Positions 45,944-54,672 are shown, counted from the stretch's first letter. The stretch: DNA of 64,000 nucleotides from Marinagarivorans cellulosilyticus (GCF_021655555.1 NZ_AP023086.1:930001-994000), one strand, 5' to 3'. The notes: generated by a model not told the origin, from the sequence alone. Made by a program: numbers and translations.

Positions 45944-46082
45944 GGGCACCTCTAAAATAGTAATTTTTGTGTGAGAGCAAGGAAGCACCGCCCAGAGAGC
46001 CGCAGTTTACGCGGTGTAAATGAGGACTCGAGGACGGAGCTGACGCTGCTATCGCGGAAAAAGTGCATTTTTAGAGATGCCC
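45944..46082. mobile_element. MITE-like element, family 1 (TSD ATAT), at the kinase start
   Basis: A 139-bp element nearly identical to the copy at 18903. The left end is GGGCACCTCTAAAAT (one A shorter) and the right end ATTTTTAGAGATGCCC. ATAT flanks it on both sides (45940-45943 and 46083-46086). It lies between the kinase start codon and the rest of the divergent promoter region. On the minus strand its end reads TTAGAGGTGCCC immediately before ATATG, placing AGAGGTG 5 bp from the first ATG and 8 bp from the second. Confidence 0.93.
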
Positions 46083-46186
46083 ATATTTACATCGTAGGGT
46101 TTTGGTAGGCGTTTTCCGGCCGCTAATATCTTTCTTCCTTTATTTATTTCTATTCTTTGCTGTGTAGCGATTTTGGTGCCAACTAT

Positions 46187-46226
46187 GGAGTACAGCACTA
46201 CGTCAAATGACGTAGTGCTGTACTCC
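46187..46226. promoter_or_regulatory. Perfect 19-bp inverted repeat (operator candidate)
   Basis: Arms GGAGTACAGCACTACGTCA and TGACGTAGTGCTGTACTCC are perfect over 19 bp with a 2-bp centre. No T-run follows, so it is not a standard terminator. It is in the divergent region between the kinase and urtA, about 128 bp from the urtA start. A dimeric activator such as the LuxR-type regulator could bind here. Confidence 0.6.
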
Positions 46227-46290
46227 AATTGACTCATAGGGTTTTGGGGCCTGAGAACCAATAATGCTCGTGCGTTCAGACGAAGGCATT

Positions 46291-46326
46291 AAAGACAAAA
46301 GCGTTTGCAGAGGCGCTTTTGTCTTT
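46291..46326 (+). promoter_or_regulatory. Leader hairpin upstream of urtA (possible attenuator)
   Basis: 13-bp arms AAAGACAAAAGCG and CGCTTTTGTCTTT surround a 10-nt loop. The right arm ends in TTT but lacks a long T-run. It lies 27 bp upstream of the urtA start codon, so it would be in the 5' leader of the operon. It might attenuate or stabilise the transcript. Confidence 0.45.
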
Positions 46327-46353
46327 CCATACACGAGTGATCAGAGGTTTGCT

Positions 46354-47592
46354 ATGAAATTAAAATGGGGTTTTACGCATCGAAGTCTTAAATACGCAGC
46401 AGCATTAACCACGTTGAGCGTGTGCATGGGCTTCTCGGCGCAGGTGAGTAGTGCCGAAGTTAATACAACGGGGCTGGCTGTAACAGACGATACCGTGACG
46501 GTTGGAATTCTTCACTCACTAACCGGCACAATGGCTATTAGCGAAACCGGAGCGCAAGAAGCCGAAAAATTAGCCATTAAACAGATAAATGATATGGGCG
46601 GTATTCTTGGTCGAAAAATTGAGATTATCCAAGAGGATGGGGCAAGCGACTGGCCAACATTTGCAGAAAAATCGCGAAAATTATTAGTAAAAGATAAAGT
46701 CGCAGCTGTATTTGGTTGCTGGACATCGGCATCACGCAAGGCTGCACTTCCGGTTTTTGAAAAGGAAAATGGCTTGCTTTATTACCCAACATTCTATGAG
46801 GGTTTAGAGCAATCGAAGAATGTAATTTATACCGGCCAAGAAGCAACGCAGCAAATTTTGGATGGCCTTAACTGGGTGGCCAAAGAGAAAAAAGCTAAAA
46901 CCTTCTACCTTATTGGTTCCGACTACATTTGGCCGCGCACCTCTATGAAAATTGCGCGCAAACACATTGAAAATGTTTTGGGCGGCAAGGTCGTCGGTGA
47001 AGAATATAAGCCTTTAGGCAATACACAGTTTGGCTCAGTCATTAATAAAATCCGCTTGAAGAAACCCGATGTGATTTATGCCGCTGTTGTTGGTGGTAGC
47101 AACGTGGCTTGGTTTAAGCAGTTAAAGGCAGCAGGCATTACCTCTAAAAAGCAAACCTTGTTGACGATTTCTGTTACAGAAGATGAGGTGCTAGGCATTG
47201 GTGGTGAAAACCTTGAAGGCTTTTATTCCATCATGAAATATTTCCAAAGCCAAGATAACCCTAACAACAAAGCCTTTGTTAAAGCCTTTAAAGAAATGTG
47301 GGGCGAAGATAGTGTGATTGGTGATGTGACGCAAGCGGCTTATTTAGGGCCTTGGTTGTGGAAAGCGGCTGTAGAAAAAGCCGGGTCTTTTGATGTGGAT
47401 AAAGTCGTTGCTGCCTCTGAGGAGGGCGATATAGAGCTGACAACAGCCCCTGAAGGTTACGTGAAATTACACAAAAATCATCACTTGTGGAGCAAGGCGC
47501 GTGTAGGGGAATGGAATAAGGACGGTCAAGCAACGGTTGTATATACATCGGAATTAATTGAGCCAAACCCATTCCCTGAAGGTTACCAATAG
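46354..47592 (+). CDS. urtA: Urea/amide ABC transporter substrate-binding protein
   Basis: A 412-residue periplasmic binding protein of the UrtA/FmdD group (type I fold, Peripla_BP_5). ATG 46354 has AGAGG 6 bp upstream. The signal peptide ends near SSAEV. DDTVTVGILHSLTGTMAISE, then VFGCWTSASRKAALPVFE, LLYYPTFYEGLEQSKNVIYTG and GSDYIWPRTS are hallmarks of UrtA. It delivers urea or short-chain amides to UrtBC. Since formamidase and no urease gene follow, formamide or acetamide is a plausible ligand; urea is the default family annotation. Confidence 0.93.
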   Translation: MKLKWGFTHRSLKYAAALTTLSVCMGFSAQVSSAEVNTTGLAVTDDTVTVGILHSLTGTMAISETGAQEAEKLAIKQINDMGGILGRKIEIIQEDGASDWPTFAEKSRKLLVKDKVAAVFGCWTSASRKAALPVFEKENGLLYYPTFYEGLEQSKNVIYTGQEATQQILDGLNWVAKEKKAKTFYLIGSDYIWPRTSMKIARKHIENVLGGKVVGEEYKPLGNTQFGSVINKIRLKKPDVIYAAVVGGSNVAWFKQLKAAGITSKKQTLLTISVTEDEVLGIGGENLEGFYSIMKYFQSQDNPNNKAFVKAFKEMWGEDSVIGDVTQAAYLGPWLWKAAVEKAGSFDVDKVVAASEEGDIELTTAPEGYVKLHKNHHLWSKARVGEWNKDGQATVVYTSELIEPNPFPEGYQ

Positions 47593-47695
47593 GCATTACG
47601 CTAAGCGAGTAGGGATGCTCGCTTGTTAACGTCCGCGCTGTAATTTTAATGCTACTAAAATTTCGCGTTAACTTAATCGTATTGGAGGCATCGCC

Positions 47696-48619
47696 ATGAG
47701 CGAATATACCTACAGTGAGCTAGGTGCCATTCTAGCCATGCAAGGTTTTGCTGGTATTAGTTTATTTAGCGTTCTTTTATTGATGGCTTTGGGCTTGGCT
47801 ATTATTTTTGGTCAAATGGGGGTTATTAATATGGCTCACGGCGAATTTATGGCCGTGGGCGCTTATACCACTTACCTTATTTCTGTGCTTGTAGAATCTC
47901 ATACGCCGGCATTAATGCCGTATTACTTCTTTATTGCAATTATTGCATCTTTTTTCTTGGCCGGGGTGCTTGGCTATTTTGCCGAGTTTGCTCTGATTAG
48001 GCACCTTTATAAACGGCCGCTCGATACATTGCTTGCAACTTGGGGCTTAAGCCTGATTATGCAGCAGTCTTTTCGCTCGATATTTGGTGCGCGCGAAGTA
48101 AGCCCTACCTTGCCTGATTGGTTGCTGGGTTCTTATCAGCCTACAGAGATGATCGATATCCCCATTAATGGCATGTTTGTATTGGGCTTAACAGCCGTGG
48201 TGACGCTGGGTGTATTTTATCTTTTATTTAAATCCAGCTGGGGTTTAAAAGTACGCGCTACTACCCAAAACCGCATTATGAGTGGCGCTGTGGGCATCAA
48301 TACTAAAAAGGTTGATCGCTATACCTTTGCTTTGGGGTGTGGCATTGCAGGCATTGCAGGCGCTGCATTTACCACGATTGCTTCAACAGGGCCAACAACA
48401 GGTTCTTTATATATTGTTGATACTTTTATGGTTGTTGTTTTTGGTGGTGCAGCGAGCCTGTTTGGCACTATTGCATCGGCCTTCTCAATTGCTCAAGCAC
48501 AATCCATTTTGGAATTCTTTATTAGTGGCTCAATGGCAAAAGTCTATACCTTGTTAGCGTTGGTTCTTATTTTAATGTTCAAGCCAGAAGGACTGTTTGC
48601 TAGCAAGGTTCGCCGTTAA
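47696..48619 (+). CDS. urtB: Urea/amide ABC transporter permease UrtB
   Basis: A 307-residue branched-chain-type permease with eight or so membrane helices. It carries the LivH-like signature QMGVINMAHGEFMAVGAYTT and the EAA-like loop GLKVRATTQNRIMSGAVGIN. GGAGG lies 8 bp before the ATG. It follows urtA after 103 bp and precedes urtC. Confidence 0.93.
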   Translation: MSEYTYSELGAILAMQGFAGISLFSVLLLMALGLAIIFGQMGVINMAHGEFMAVGAYTTYLISVLVESHTPALMPYYFFIAIIASFFLAGVLGYFAEFALIRHLYKRPLDTLLATWGLSLIMQQSFRSIFGAREVSPTLPDWLLGSYQPTEMIDIPINGMFVLGLTAVVTLGVFYLLFKSSWGLKVRATTQNRIMSGAVGINTKKVDRYTFALGCGIAGIAGAAFTTIASTGPTTGSLYIVDTFMVVVFGGAASLFGTIASAFSIAQAQSILEFFISGSMAKVYTLLALVLILMFKPEGLFASKVRR

Positions 48620-48680
48620 TCGCTGCTTGCCAGTTGTAATTTAACTAGAGCGCTTGTCTAAGAAATAGTTGGAGACATGT

Positions 48681-49835
48681 ATGAATTTTGTGTATGAAAA
48701 ATTAATGGGAGGCAAAGCTGGTTTTACAGGTTTTGTTATTCTCGCAGTATTAATACTTCTAGTGTTTCCACTGTTTTTAGATGTGTTCCGTCTGAATTTA
48801 GTGGGTAAGTACCTAACCTATGCTTTTCCTGCTGTAAGCTTGGTCTTACTGTGGGGGTACGGGGGAATTCTTAGTTTAGGGCAGGGTATATTTTTTGGCT
48901 TAGGCGGCTACGCCATGGCGATGTTTTTAAAGTTAGAGGCCTCGTCACCAGAAAATACCGCTATTCAGTCTACGCCAGGTATTCCTGATTTTATGGATTG
49001 GAATCAGTTAACGGAATTGCCCTGGTTTTGGGTGCCTTTTGAAAGCTTTACTTTTACATTGATCGCAATCTTGGTTGTGCCGGCTGTATTTGCTTACCTT
49101 ATTGGTGCAGCTATGTTCAAGCGACGCGTCGGTGGAGTTTATTTCGCGATTATTACCCAGGTTATTGCAGTGATTTTAACGGTTCTAATTGTGGGGCAGC
49201 AGGGGTTTATTGGGGGCATTAATGGCATCACCGATTTACGTACTTTACACGGTTGGGATATAACCTCTGATAGCGCGAAAATGATCTTCTATTATGTATG
49301 CTGCTTTTTATTGCTTGCAGTGGTTGTAGTAGGTCGTTTTATTCTAACCAGTAAATTTGGCAGTTTGTTACTTGCCATGCGTGACAAAGAAGATCGGGTG
49401 CGTTTTTCGGGTTACGACGTGTCCAATTTTAAAATCTTTATATTTTGTATTGCGGCTATGTTTTCGGCTATTGGCGGCGCAATGTTTACACTGCAGGTTG
49501 GTTTTATGTCCCCTTCATTTGTTGGCATTGTACCTTCAATTGAAATGGTAATTTTTTGCGCTGTTGGTGGTCGCATGTCTTTAATCGGGGCAATTTACGG
49601 CACCTTACTCATTAACTTTGGTAAAACGACATTTTCCGAATCGTTTCCCCAGTTGTGGCTATTCTTGATGGGCGGACTATTTATTGCTGTTGTTATGTTT
49701 TTCCCTAATGGCTTGGCTGGTATTTGGCAGAGCTATAGCCATTACATCACTGGGCCGTTGGCGCGCTTAAAATCCAGCTTGATTAAAGGCCCTGCAGCGA
49801 GAGGCGCAGTTAAGCTAAGTGAAGATGTTGGTTAG
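48681..49835 (+). CDS. urtC: Urea/amide ABC transporter permease UrtC
   Basis: A 384-residue LivM-like permease partner of UrtB. ATG 48681 is preferred over 48669 because TGGAGAC precedes it. It has LWGYGGILSLGQGIFFGLGGYAMA, RRVGGVYFAIITQVI and the cytoplasmic coupling loop MRDKEDRVRFSGYDVSNFK. It forms the membrane channel with UrtB. Confidence 0.92.
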   Translation: MNFVYEKLMGGKAGFTGFVILAVLILLVFPLFLDVFRLNLVGKYLTYAFPAVSLVLLWGYGGILSLGQGIFFGLGGYAMAMFLKLEASSPENTAIQSTPGIPDFMDWNQLTELPWFWVPFESFTFTLIAILVVPAVFAYLIGAAMFKRRVGGVYFAIITQVIAVILTVLIVGQQGFIGGINGITDLRTLHGWDITSDSAKMIFYYVCCFLLLAVVVVGRFILTSKFGSLLLAMRDKEDRVRFSGYDVSNFKIFIFCIAAMFSAIGGAMFTLQVGFMSPSFVGIVPSIEMVIFCAVGGRMSLIGAIYGTLLINFGKTTFSESFPQLWLFLMGGLFIAVVMFFPNGLAGIWQSYSHYITGPLARLKSSLIKGPAARGAVKLSEDVG

Positions 49836-49891
49836 GTTAGTTGTAATTTGATTGGCTAAATTATAGATAACCTACTGTATTGGAGAAAACT

Positions 49892-50638
49892 ATGAGTACA
49901 ACAACAGATTTTACGCTGGCAATAGAAGGTTTAACGGTCTCGTTTGATGGCTTTAAAGCGGTTGATGATTTAAACCTTTATATCGATAAAAACGAGCTGC
50001 ATGTTGTTATTGGCCCAAACGGTGCGGGTAAAACAACCGTACTTGATTTGATTTGCGGTAAAACCAAAGCAACTTCAGGCAGCATTAAATTTTTAAATGT
50101 TGAGCTTACGAAAAAGCCGGAGCATGAAATAGTGCGGGCGGGCGTTGGTAGAAAATTTCAAACCCCTTCTATTTATGAAAACTTAACGGTGCTGGAAAAC
50201 TTGGAAGTTTCTTACCCCGAAGGCAGGGGGATATTCGGCTCTTTATTGTTTAAGCGTACACCTAAAGTGATGGAAAAAATTCACGAAATCGCTAACGAAA
50301 TTATGCTGGATGATGCCTTGGATATGCCTGCAGGCTTATTAAGCCACGGGCAAAAGCAGTGGCTGGAAATTGGTATGTTGCTTATTCAAGATCCTCAGCT
50401 ATTAATGTTAGATGAACCGGTGGCAGGTATGAGCGTAAAAGAGCGAGAGCAAACGGCGGTGCTTCTCAATAAAATTAGTCAAGGGCGATCGGTATTAGTT
50501 ATTGAGCACGATATGGAGTTCGTCGAGCGCATTGCCCATAAGGTTACGGTGCTACATCAGGGTAAAATTTTAGCTGCTGGTGATATGCATAAGGTTCAGC
50601 ACGACCCTAAAGTAGTAGAGGTATATTTAGGCCATTAG
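49892..50638 (+). CDS. urtD: Urea/amide ABC transporter ATPase UrtD
   Basis: A 248-residue ATP-binding subunit (LivG-like). Walker A is GPNGAGKTT, signature LLSHGQKQWLEI (a variant of LSGGQ typical of UrtD), Walker B LLMLDEPVAG and switch His in VIEHDME. ATG 49892 is chosen for GGAG upstream. It couples ATP hydrolysis to UrtBC with UrtE. Confidence 0.93.
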   Translation: MSTTTDFTLAIEGLTVSFDGFKAVDDLNLYIDKNELHVVIGPNGAGKTTVLDLICGKTKATSGSIKFLNVELTKKPEHEIVRAGVGRKFQTPSIYENLTVLENLEVSYPEGRGIFGSLLFKRTPKVMEKIHEIANEIMLDDALDMPAGLLSHGQKQWLEIGMLLIQDPQLLMLDEPVAGMSVKEREQTAVLLNKISQGRSVLVIEHDMEFVERIAHKVTVLHQGKILAAGDMHKVQHDPKVVEVYLGH

Positions 50639-50687
50639 CAACGGGCTTAATAGAAGGGCTTTTTGTGCAAAGTATTAAGGTGAATTT

Positions 50688-51377
50688 ATGTTGGATGTCG
50701 ATAATTTAAAAGTTTGTTATGGCCAAAGTGAAGTGATTCATGGTTTGAACTTTTCTGTACCACAGAATGAAACCCTAGCCATTATGGGGCGTAACGGTAT
50801 GGGTAAGACAACGCTGTTTAAATCTTTAATTGGCATACTACCCATGTCCGAAGGCTCTATTGCTGTAGATGGCGTAGATGTTACAAAAAATGAAAGTTAT
50901 CAGCGTGTTGAAAATGGCATTGCCTATGTACCCCAAGGGCGCATGATTTTTCCGACTCTAACCGTGCAGGAAAATATTGAAACGGGTATGGAGGTCTCAA
51001 AAACTAAAAAAATACCCGAAGAAATATATGCTTTATTTCCCGTGTTGCGCGATATGCGCCACCGCAAAGGTGGAAATTTATCGGGTGGGCAGCAGCAACA
51101 GTTGGCAATTGCGAGGGCGTTGGTTACAAACCCTAAGGTTTTATTACTTGACGAACCTACAGAAGGTATTCAACCCTCAATTATCAAAGATATTGCCAAT
51201 GTGCTTAATGAAATCAAAAAAATACGTGATATTACGATTATTGTTTCGGAGCAAGTGTTGAGTTTTACCATGGCCGTTGCAGATCGCATTATTGTGATTG
51301 ATAAGGGCAATTTTATACATGAAGACTTAAGGGATGATGTTGATACCGATAAGATTAAGAAGTACCTATCGGTTTGA
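50688..51377 (+). CDS. urtE: Urea/amide ABC transporter ATPase UrtE
   Basis: A 229-residue LivF-like ATPase with Walker A GRNGMGKTT, signature NLSGGQQQQLAIARAL, Walker B LLLDEPTEGIQPS and a shortened C-terminus typical of UrtE. AAGGTG precedes the ATG at 6 bp. It follows urtD after 49 bp in the same operon. Confidence 0.93.
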   Translation: MLDVDNLKVCYGQSEVIHGLNFSVPQNETLAIMGRNGMGKTTLFKSLIGILPMSEGSIAVDGVDVTKNESYQRVENGIAYVPQGRMIFPTLTVQENIETGMEVSKTKKIPEEIYALFPVLRDMRHRKGGNLSGGQQQQLAIARALVTNPKVLLLDEPTEGIQPSIIKDIANVLNEIKKIRDITIIVSEQVLSFTMAVADRIIVIDKGNFIHEDLRDDVDTDKIKKYLSV

Positions 51378-51422
51378 TTTTTAATATTTTATTGTGCACT
51401 ACAAATAACCGGAGAATGGGCT

Positions 51423-52655
51423 ATGACAGAGACGATTATTAAAGTTGATTTAAAGCAATCACCTTACGATAACGAAAAAATCCACAACCGTTGGCACCCT
51501 GATATCCCCATGGTCGAAACGGTTAAACCGGGCGACGATTTTATTATTGAGTGTTACGACTGGACCGGTGGCCAGATTGCAGACAATGATTGTGCGGACG
51601 ATGTACGCGATGTTGATTTGTCGCAGGTTCACTTTTTGTCTGGCCCTGTTGGCGTGGAGGGCGCAGAACCTGGTGATTTACTCGTGGTGGACATTCTTGA
51701 TATTGGTGCCTTTGATGATAGCCAGTGGGGGTTTAATGGTTTTTTCTCGAAGAAAAACGGCGGTGGGTTTTTAACCGAGCATTTCCCAGAAGCCCAAAAG
51801 TCCATTTGGGATTTTAAAGGCATGTTTACCTCCTCGCGCCATATTCCTGGAGTTGAGTTTGCAGGTTTAATTCACCCAGGTTTAATAGGCTGCTTACCGT
51901 CAAAAGAAATGCTAGAAGAATGGAATACTCGGGAAAAGGGACTATTTGATACCGAGCCGGATCGCACGCCACCGCTAGCAACGCTGCCATATGGCGACAC
52001 CGCCCATATGGGCACTATGACAGGGGACGACCGCGATAAGGCTGCGGCCGAAGGCGCGCGAACGGTGCCACCTAGAGAACATGGCGGTAACTGTGATATT
52101 AAAGATTTGTCTCGTGGTTCTAAAGTTTATTTTCCGGTTTACGTTGATGGCGGTGGCTTGTCGGTAGGTGATTTACATTTTAGCCAAGGCGACGGGGAAA
52201 TCACCTTCTGTGGCGCCATTGAAATGGCCGGCTGGATTCACATGCGCGTGAATTTAATTAAAGGGGGAATGTCAAAATACGGCATTAAAAACCCGATATT
52301 TAAACCTAGCCCTATTACTCCGAAGTACGATGATTACCTTATTTTTGAGGGTATTTCTGTTGATGAGTATGGCAAACAGCATTATTTAGATGTTCATATT
52401 GCTTATCGCCAAGCCTGTTTAAATGCCATTGAATACCTTACTAAATTTGGTTATTCAAAAGCGCAAGCTTACGCTATTTTAGGTACGGCACCGGTGCAAG
52501 GGCACATTAGTGGTGTGGTAGATATTCCCAATGCTTGCGCAACACTTTGGTTGCCGACGGATATTTTTGATTTTGATGTACAGCCCAATGCCGATGGACC
52601 AACGCAATCGGTGGCGCCGGGTGTGGATATACCATTGTCGCCCGATAAAGAATAG
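51423..52655 (+). CDS. fmdA: Formamidase (FmdA/AmiF-like acetamidase family)
   Basis: A 410-residue enzyme of the acetamidase/formamidase family (EC 3.5.1.49), hydrolysing formamide to formate and ammonia. NRWHPDIPMVETVKPGDDF starts the domain. VHFLSGPVGVEGAEPGDLL, VEFAGLIHPGLIGCLPSKE and HGGNCDIKDLSRGSKVYFPV hold the family's conserved His, Asp and Asn. The length matches the family. It follows urtE after 45 bp, so uptake and hydrolysis are linked: nitrogen is scavenged from short amides. Confidence 0.93.
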   Translation: MTETIIKVDLKQSPYDNEKIHNRWHPDIPMVETVKPGDDFIIECYDWTGGQIADNDCADDVRDVDLSQVHFLSGPVGVEGAEPGDLLVVDILDIGAFDDSQWGFNGFFSKKNGGGFLTEHFPEAQKSIWDFKGMFTSSRHIPGVEFAGLIHPGLIGCLPSKEMLEEWNTREKGLFDTEPDRTPPLATLPYGDTAHMGTMTGDDRDKAAAEGARTVPPREHGGNCDIKDLSRGSKVYFPVYVDGGGLSVGDLHFSQGDGEITFCGAIEMAGWIHMRVNLIKGGMSKYGIKNPIFKPSPITPKYDDYLIFEGISVDEYGKQHYLDVHIAYRQACLNAIEYLTKFGYSKAQAYAILGTAPVQGHISGVVDIPNACATLWLPTDIFDFDVQPNADGPTQSVAPGVDIPLSPDKE

Positions 52656-52726
52656 TTCGGATTCGATCAATTGATTACCGGGGGCCTACTATGGCCCTCA
52701 GTTATTGTCTTTATGGAGTAATTGTT

Positions 52727-53074
52727 ATGCCCGTGTACGATTATAAGTGTAAAGAGCATGGTTTGTTTTTTGAATTAGCGACTATGGACGAGTCTCATCA
52801 GCCTAAGCCTTGCCCCCATTGTAATGCTTTAGCCGCGCGTGTTATTTGCTTGGCGCCTGAACTTTTGGATATGCCGAAAGAAAAAAAGAAAGCTTTCGCC
52901 ACCAATGAGAAAGCCCAGAACGAGCCTGTATATTCAACGTTAGAGCGTCGTGAGCAAGACCACGAGCACAAAAATGGTTGTGGCTGTAGTAATAAGCGCG
53001 GGCGAAAATTAATGTATACCGCGCAAGGGGAGAAAATGTTCCCCTCTATGCGGCCTTGGATGATTAGCCATTGA
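52727..53074 (+). CDS. fmdB: FmdB-family zinc-ribbon protein
   Basis: A 115-residue protein with the FmdB start MPVYDYKCKEHGLFFELATM and a zinc ribbon of CKEH plus CPHC. A further Cys pair is in GCGCSN. ATG 52727 has GGAG upstream. FmdB was originally named as a putative regulator in amide operons; its true role is unclear. It ends the urt/fmd operon. The stop codon is followed after 1 bp by the target duplication of a repeat element. Confidence 0.9.
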   Translation: MPVYDYKCKEHGLFFELATMDESHQPKPCPHCNALAARVICLAPELLDMPKEKKKAFATNEKAQNEPVYSTLERREQDHEHKNGCGCSNKRGRKLMYTAQGEKMFPSMRPWMISH

Positions 53075-53079
53075 CCCCA

Positions 53080-53267
53080 GGGCTCCTCTAAAAATGCACT
53101 TTTTCCGCGATAGCGGCTTACAGTTTTTTGCTCCTGCAAAACCTGTATTCAGTCCATCCATGGACATTAGCTTCGTCCTCGAGTCCTCATTTACACCGCG
53201 TAAACTGCGGTTCTCCGGGCGGTGCTTCCTTGCTCTCACACAAAAATTACTATTTTTAGAGGTGCCC
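53080..53267. mobile_element. MITE-like element, family 1, long copy (TSD CCCA)
   Basis: A 188-bp element in opposite orientation to the copies at 18903 and 45944. Its ends are GGGCTCCTCTAAAAATGCAC and ATTTTTAGAGGTGCCC. CCCA flanks both sides (53076-53079 and 53268-53271). It contains an extra block of about 49 bp (GGCTTACAGTTTTTTGCTCC onward) missing from the 139-bp copies and shared with the copies at 2478 and 13276. It fills the gap between the convergent fmdB and sthA genes and may separate their transcripts. Confidence 0.92.
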
Positions 53268-53277
53268 CCCAGTATTT

Positions 53278-54672
53278 TTACGTGCGCTGGCCAATAATAC
53301 TGAGTGCCGCAACGCGGTAGGCCTCTGCTAGGGTTGGGAAGTTAAAAATGTTATCGACGAAAACGTCAATGTCGTTATCGCTGATCATTGCCATTTGGCC
53401 TATGTGAATTAATTCTGTAGCGCCTTCGCCAACGATCATAACCCCTAGAATTTTTTTGCCCTGCGCATCGCACACTATTTTTAGTAGTCCGTTTTGAATG
53501 CCTGAAATCTGGCCGCGCGCTATTTCATCGAAACGGGCTTTCCCTACTATGGCTTGTGGGTATTTTTCGCGGGCTTGTACTTCGCTTAAGCCAATGGACG
53601 ATAGTTCTGGGATGGAGTAAATGCCCGACGGAATCATGGTGTTCATGCTGCCCAGTGGCATATTCAATGCGTTACAAGTTGCCCGCCGCCCTTGCTCCAT
53701 TGAGGCGGAGGCGAGCGATGGCGGGCCAATAATATCGCCTGCGGCATAAATACTGGGGACGCTGGTACGAAGGTTAGCATCAACGTTAATTAAGCCTCTA
53801 TCGTTTACCTCTAAGCCGGCGTTTTCGATAAATAAATCTTTAACGTTGGAAACTCGGCCGGCGGCGCATAGCAGTTTTTCGCTGCAAATTTGCGTGCCGT
53901 CTTCTAGCTCTGTGATGACTGTGCTTTTTTTATCATCCCAGTAAGCATTGGTAACGGTGCTTTGGCCCATCCAAGTGCCGCCCATATCTTCAAAACCGGC
54001 AATGAATGTATCGGTTAGGTCGTCATCCAGAAACCCGAGCGGCCTAGAGTATTTGTCGATCATGGTGACTTTGACACCCAGCGCCTGAAAAATAGAAGCA
54101 TATTCGCTGGCAATAACCCCGCCGCCCAAAACGACCAAACTTGTGGGTAAATACAGCATGGATAAAATGGAATCGCTATCGAACAAGTGCTCGTGGTCAA
54201 TGGCGATATGGCTCGGTGTACGCGGTTCAGAGCCGGTAGCAATCACGATGTGTTCGGAGTTTAAAAGGCTAACATTGCCGCGTACATCAGTAATGGCCAC
54301 TTGTGTAGGGGTAACGAATTTTGCGCGCCCGTGGATTAATTCAACATTGTTGCGCGAAACTTGCCGGCGCATGTATTCATCGTGGGCATCAAGTACATCG
54401 CCTAGGCGGCTAATTAATGTGGCTAGCTCTATTTCTTCGGGCAGCTCAAAGTTGGCAATTTCGGCACTTTGGCGCATAGCCTTTACCCGCAGGGCATTTT
54501 CGCGCAAGGTTTTAGAGGGGATTGTGCCTCTGTGCACACACGAGCCACCAAGTTCACGGCTGCGTTCCACCAGCGCGACATTCCTACCCACTTTTGCGGC
54601 CTGAATGGCCGCTTTTTGGCCTGCGGGGCCACTGCCAATCACGATCATGTCGTATTGCTCTTCCTTGCTCAT
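53278..54672 (-). CDS. sthA: Soluble pyridine nucleotide transhydrogenase
   Basis: A 464-residue cytoplasmic flavoprotein that equilibrates NADPH and NADH. It belongs to the dihydrolipoamide-dehydrogenase-like family but has a single Cys in GGSCVHRGTIPSKTLRE rather than the redox CxxxxC pair, the hallmark of SthA. VIGSGPAGQKAAIQAAK binds FAD, VVLGGGVIASEYASIF binds NAD(P), and the C-terminal dimer domain ends in FNFPTLAEAYRVAAL. Its start overlaps the upstream HDOD gene stop by four bases. Confidence 0.95.
   Translation of the reverse strand: MSKEEQYDMIVIGSGPAGQKAAIQAAKVGRNVALVERSRELGGSCVHRGTIPSKTLRENALRVKAMRQSAEIANFELPEEIELATLISRLGDVLDAHDEYMRRQVSRNNVELIHGRAKFVTPTQVAITDVRGNVSLLNSEHIVIATGSEPRTPSHIAIDHEHLFDSDSILSMLYLPTSLVVLGGGVIASEYASIFQALGVKVTMIDKYSRPLGFLDDDLTDTFIAGFEDMGGTWMGQSTVTNAYWDDKKSTVITELEDGTQICSEKLLCAAGRVSNVKDLFIENAGLEVNDRGLINVDANLRTSVPSIYAAGDIIGPPSLASASMEQGRRATCNALNMPLGSMNTMIPSGIYSIPELSSIGLSEVQAREKYPQAIVGKARFDEIARGQISGIQNGLLKIVCDAQGKKILGVMIVGEGATELIHIGQMAMISDNDIDVFVDNIFNFPTLAEAYRVAALSIIGQRT

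Noticed and set aside
45942..45980. Extended start of the hybrid kinase
   Set aside because: The extension is encoded wholly by the mobile element and is not a plausible native N-terminus.
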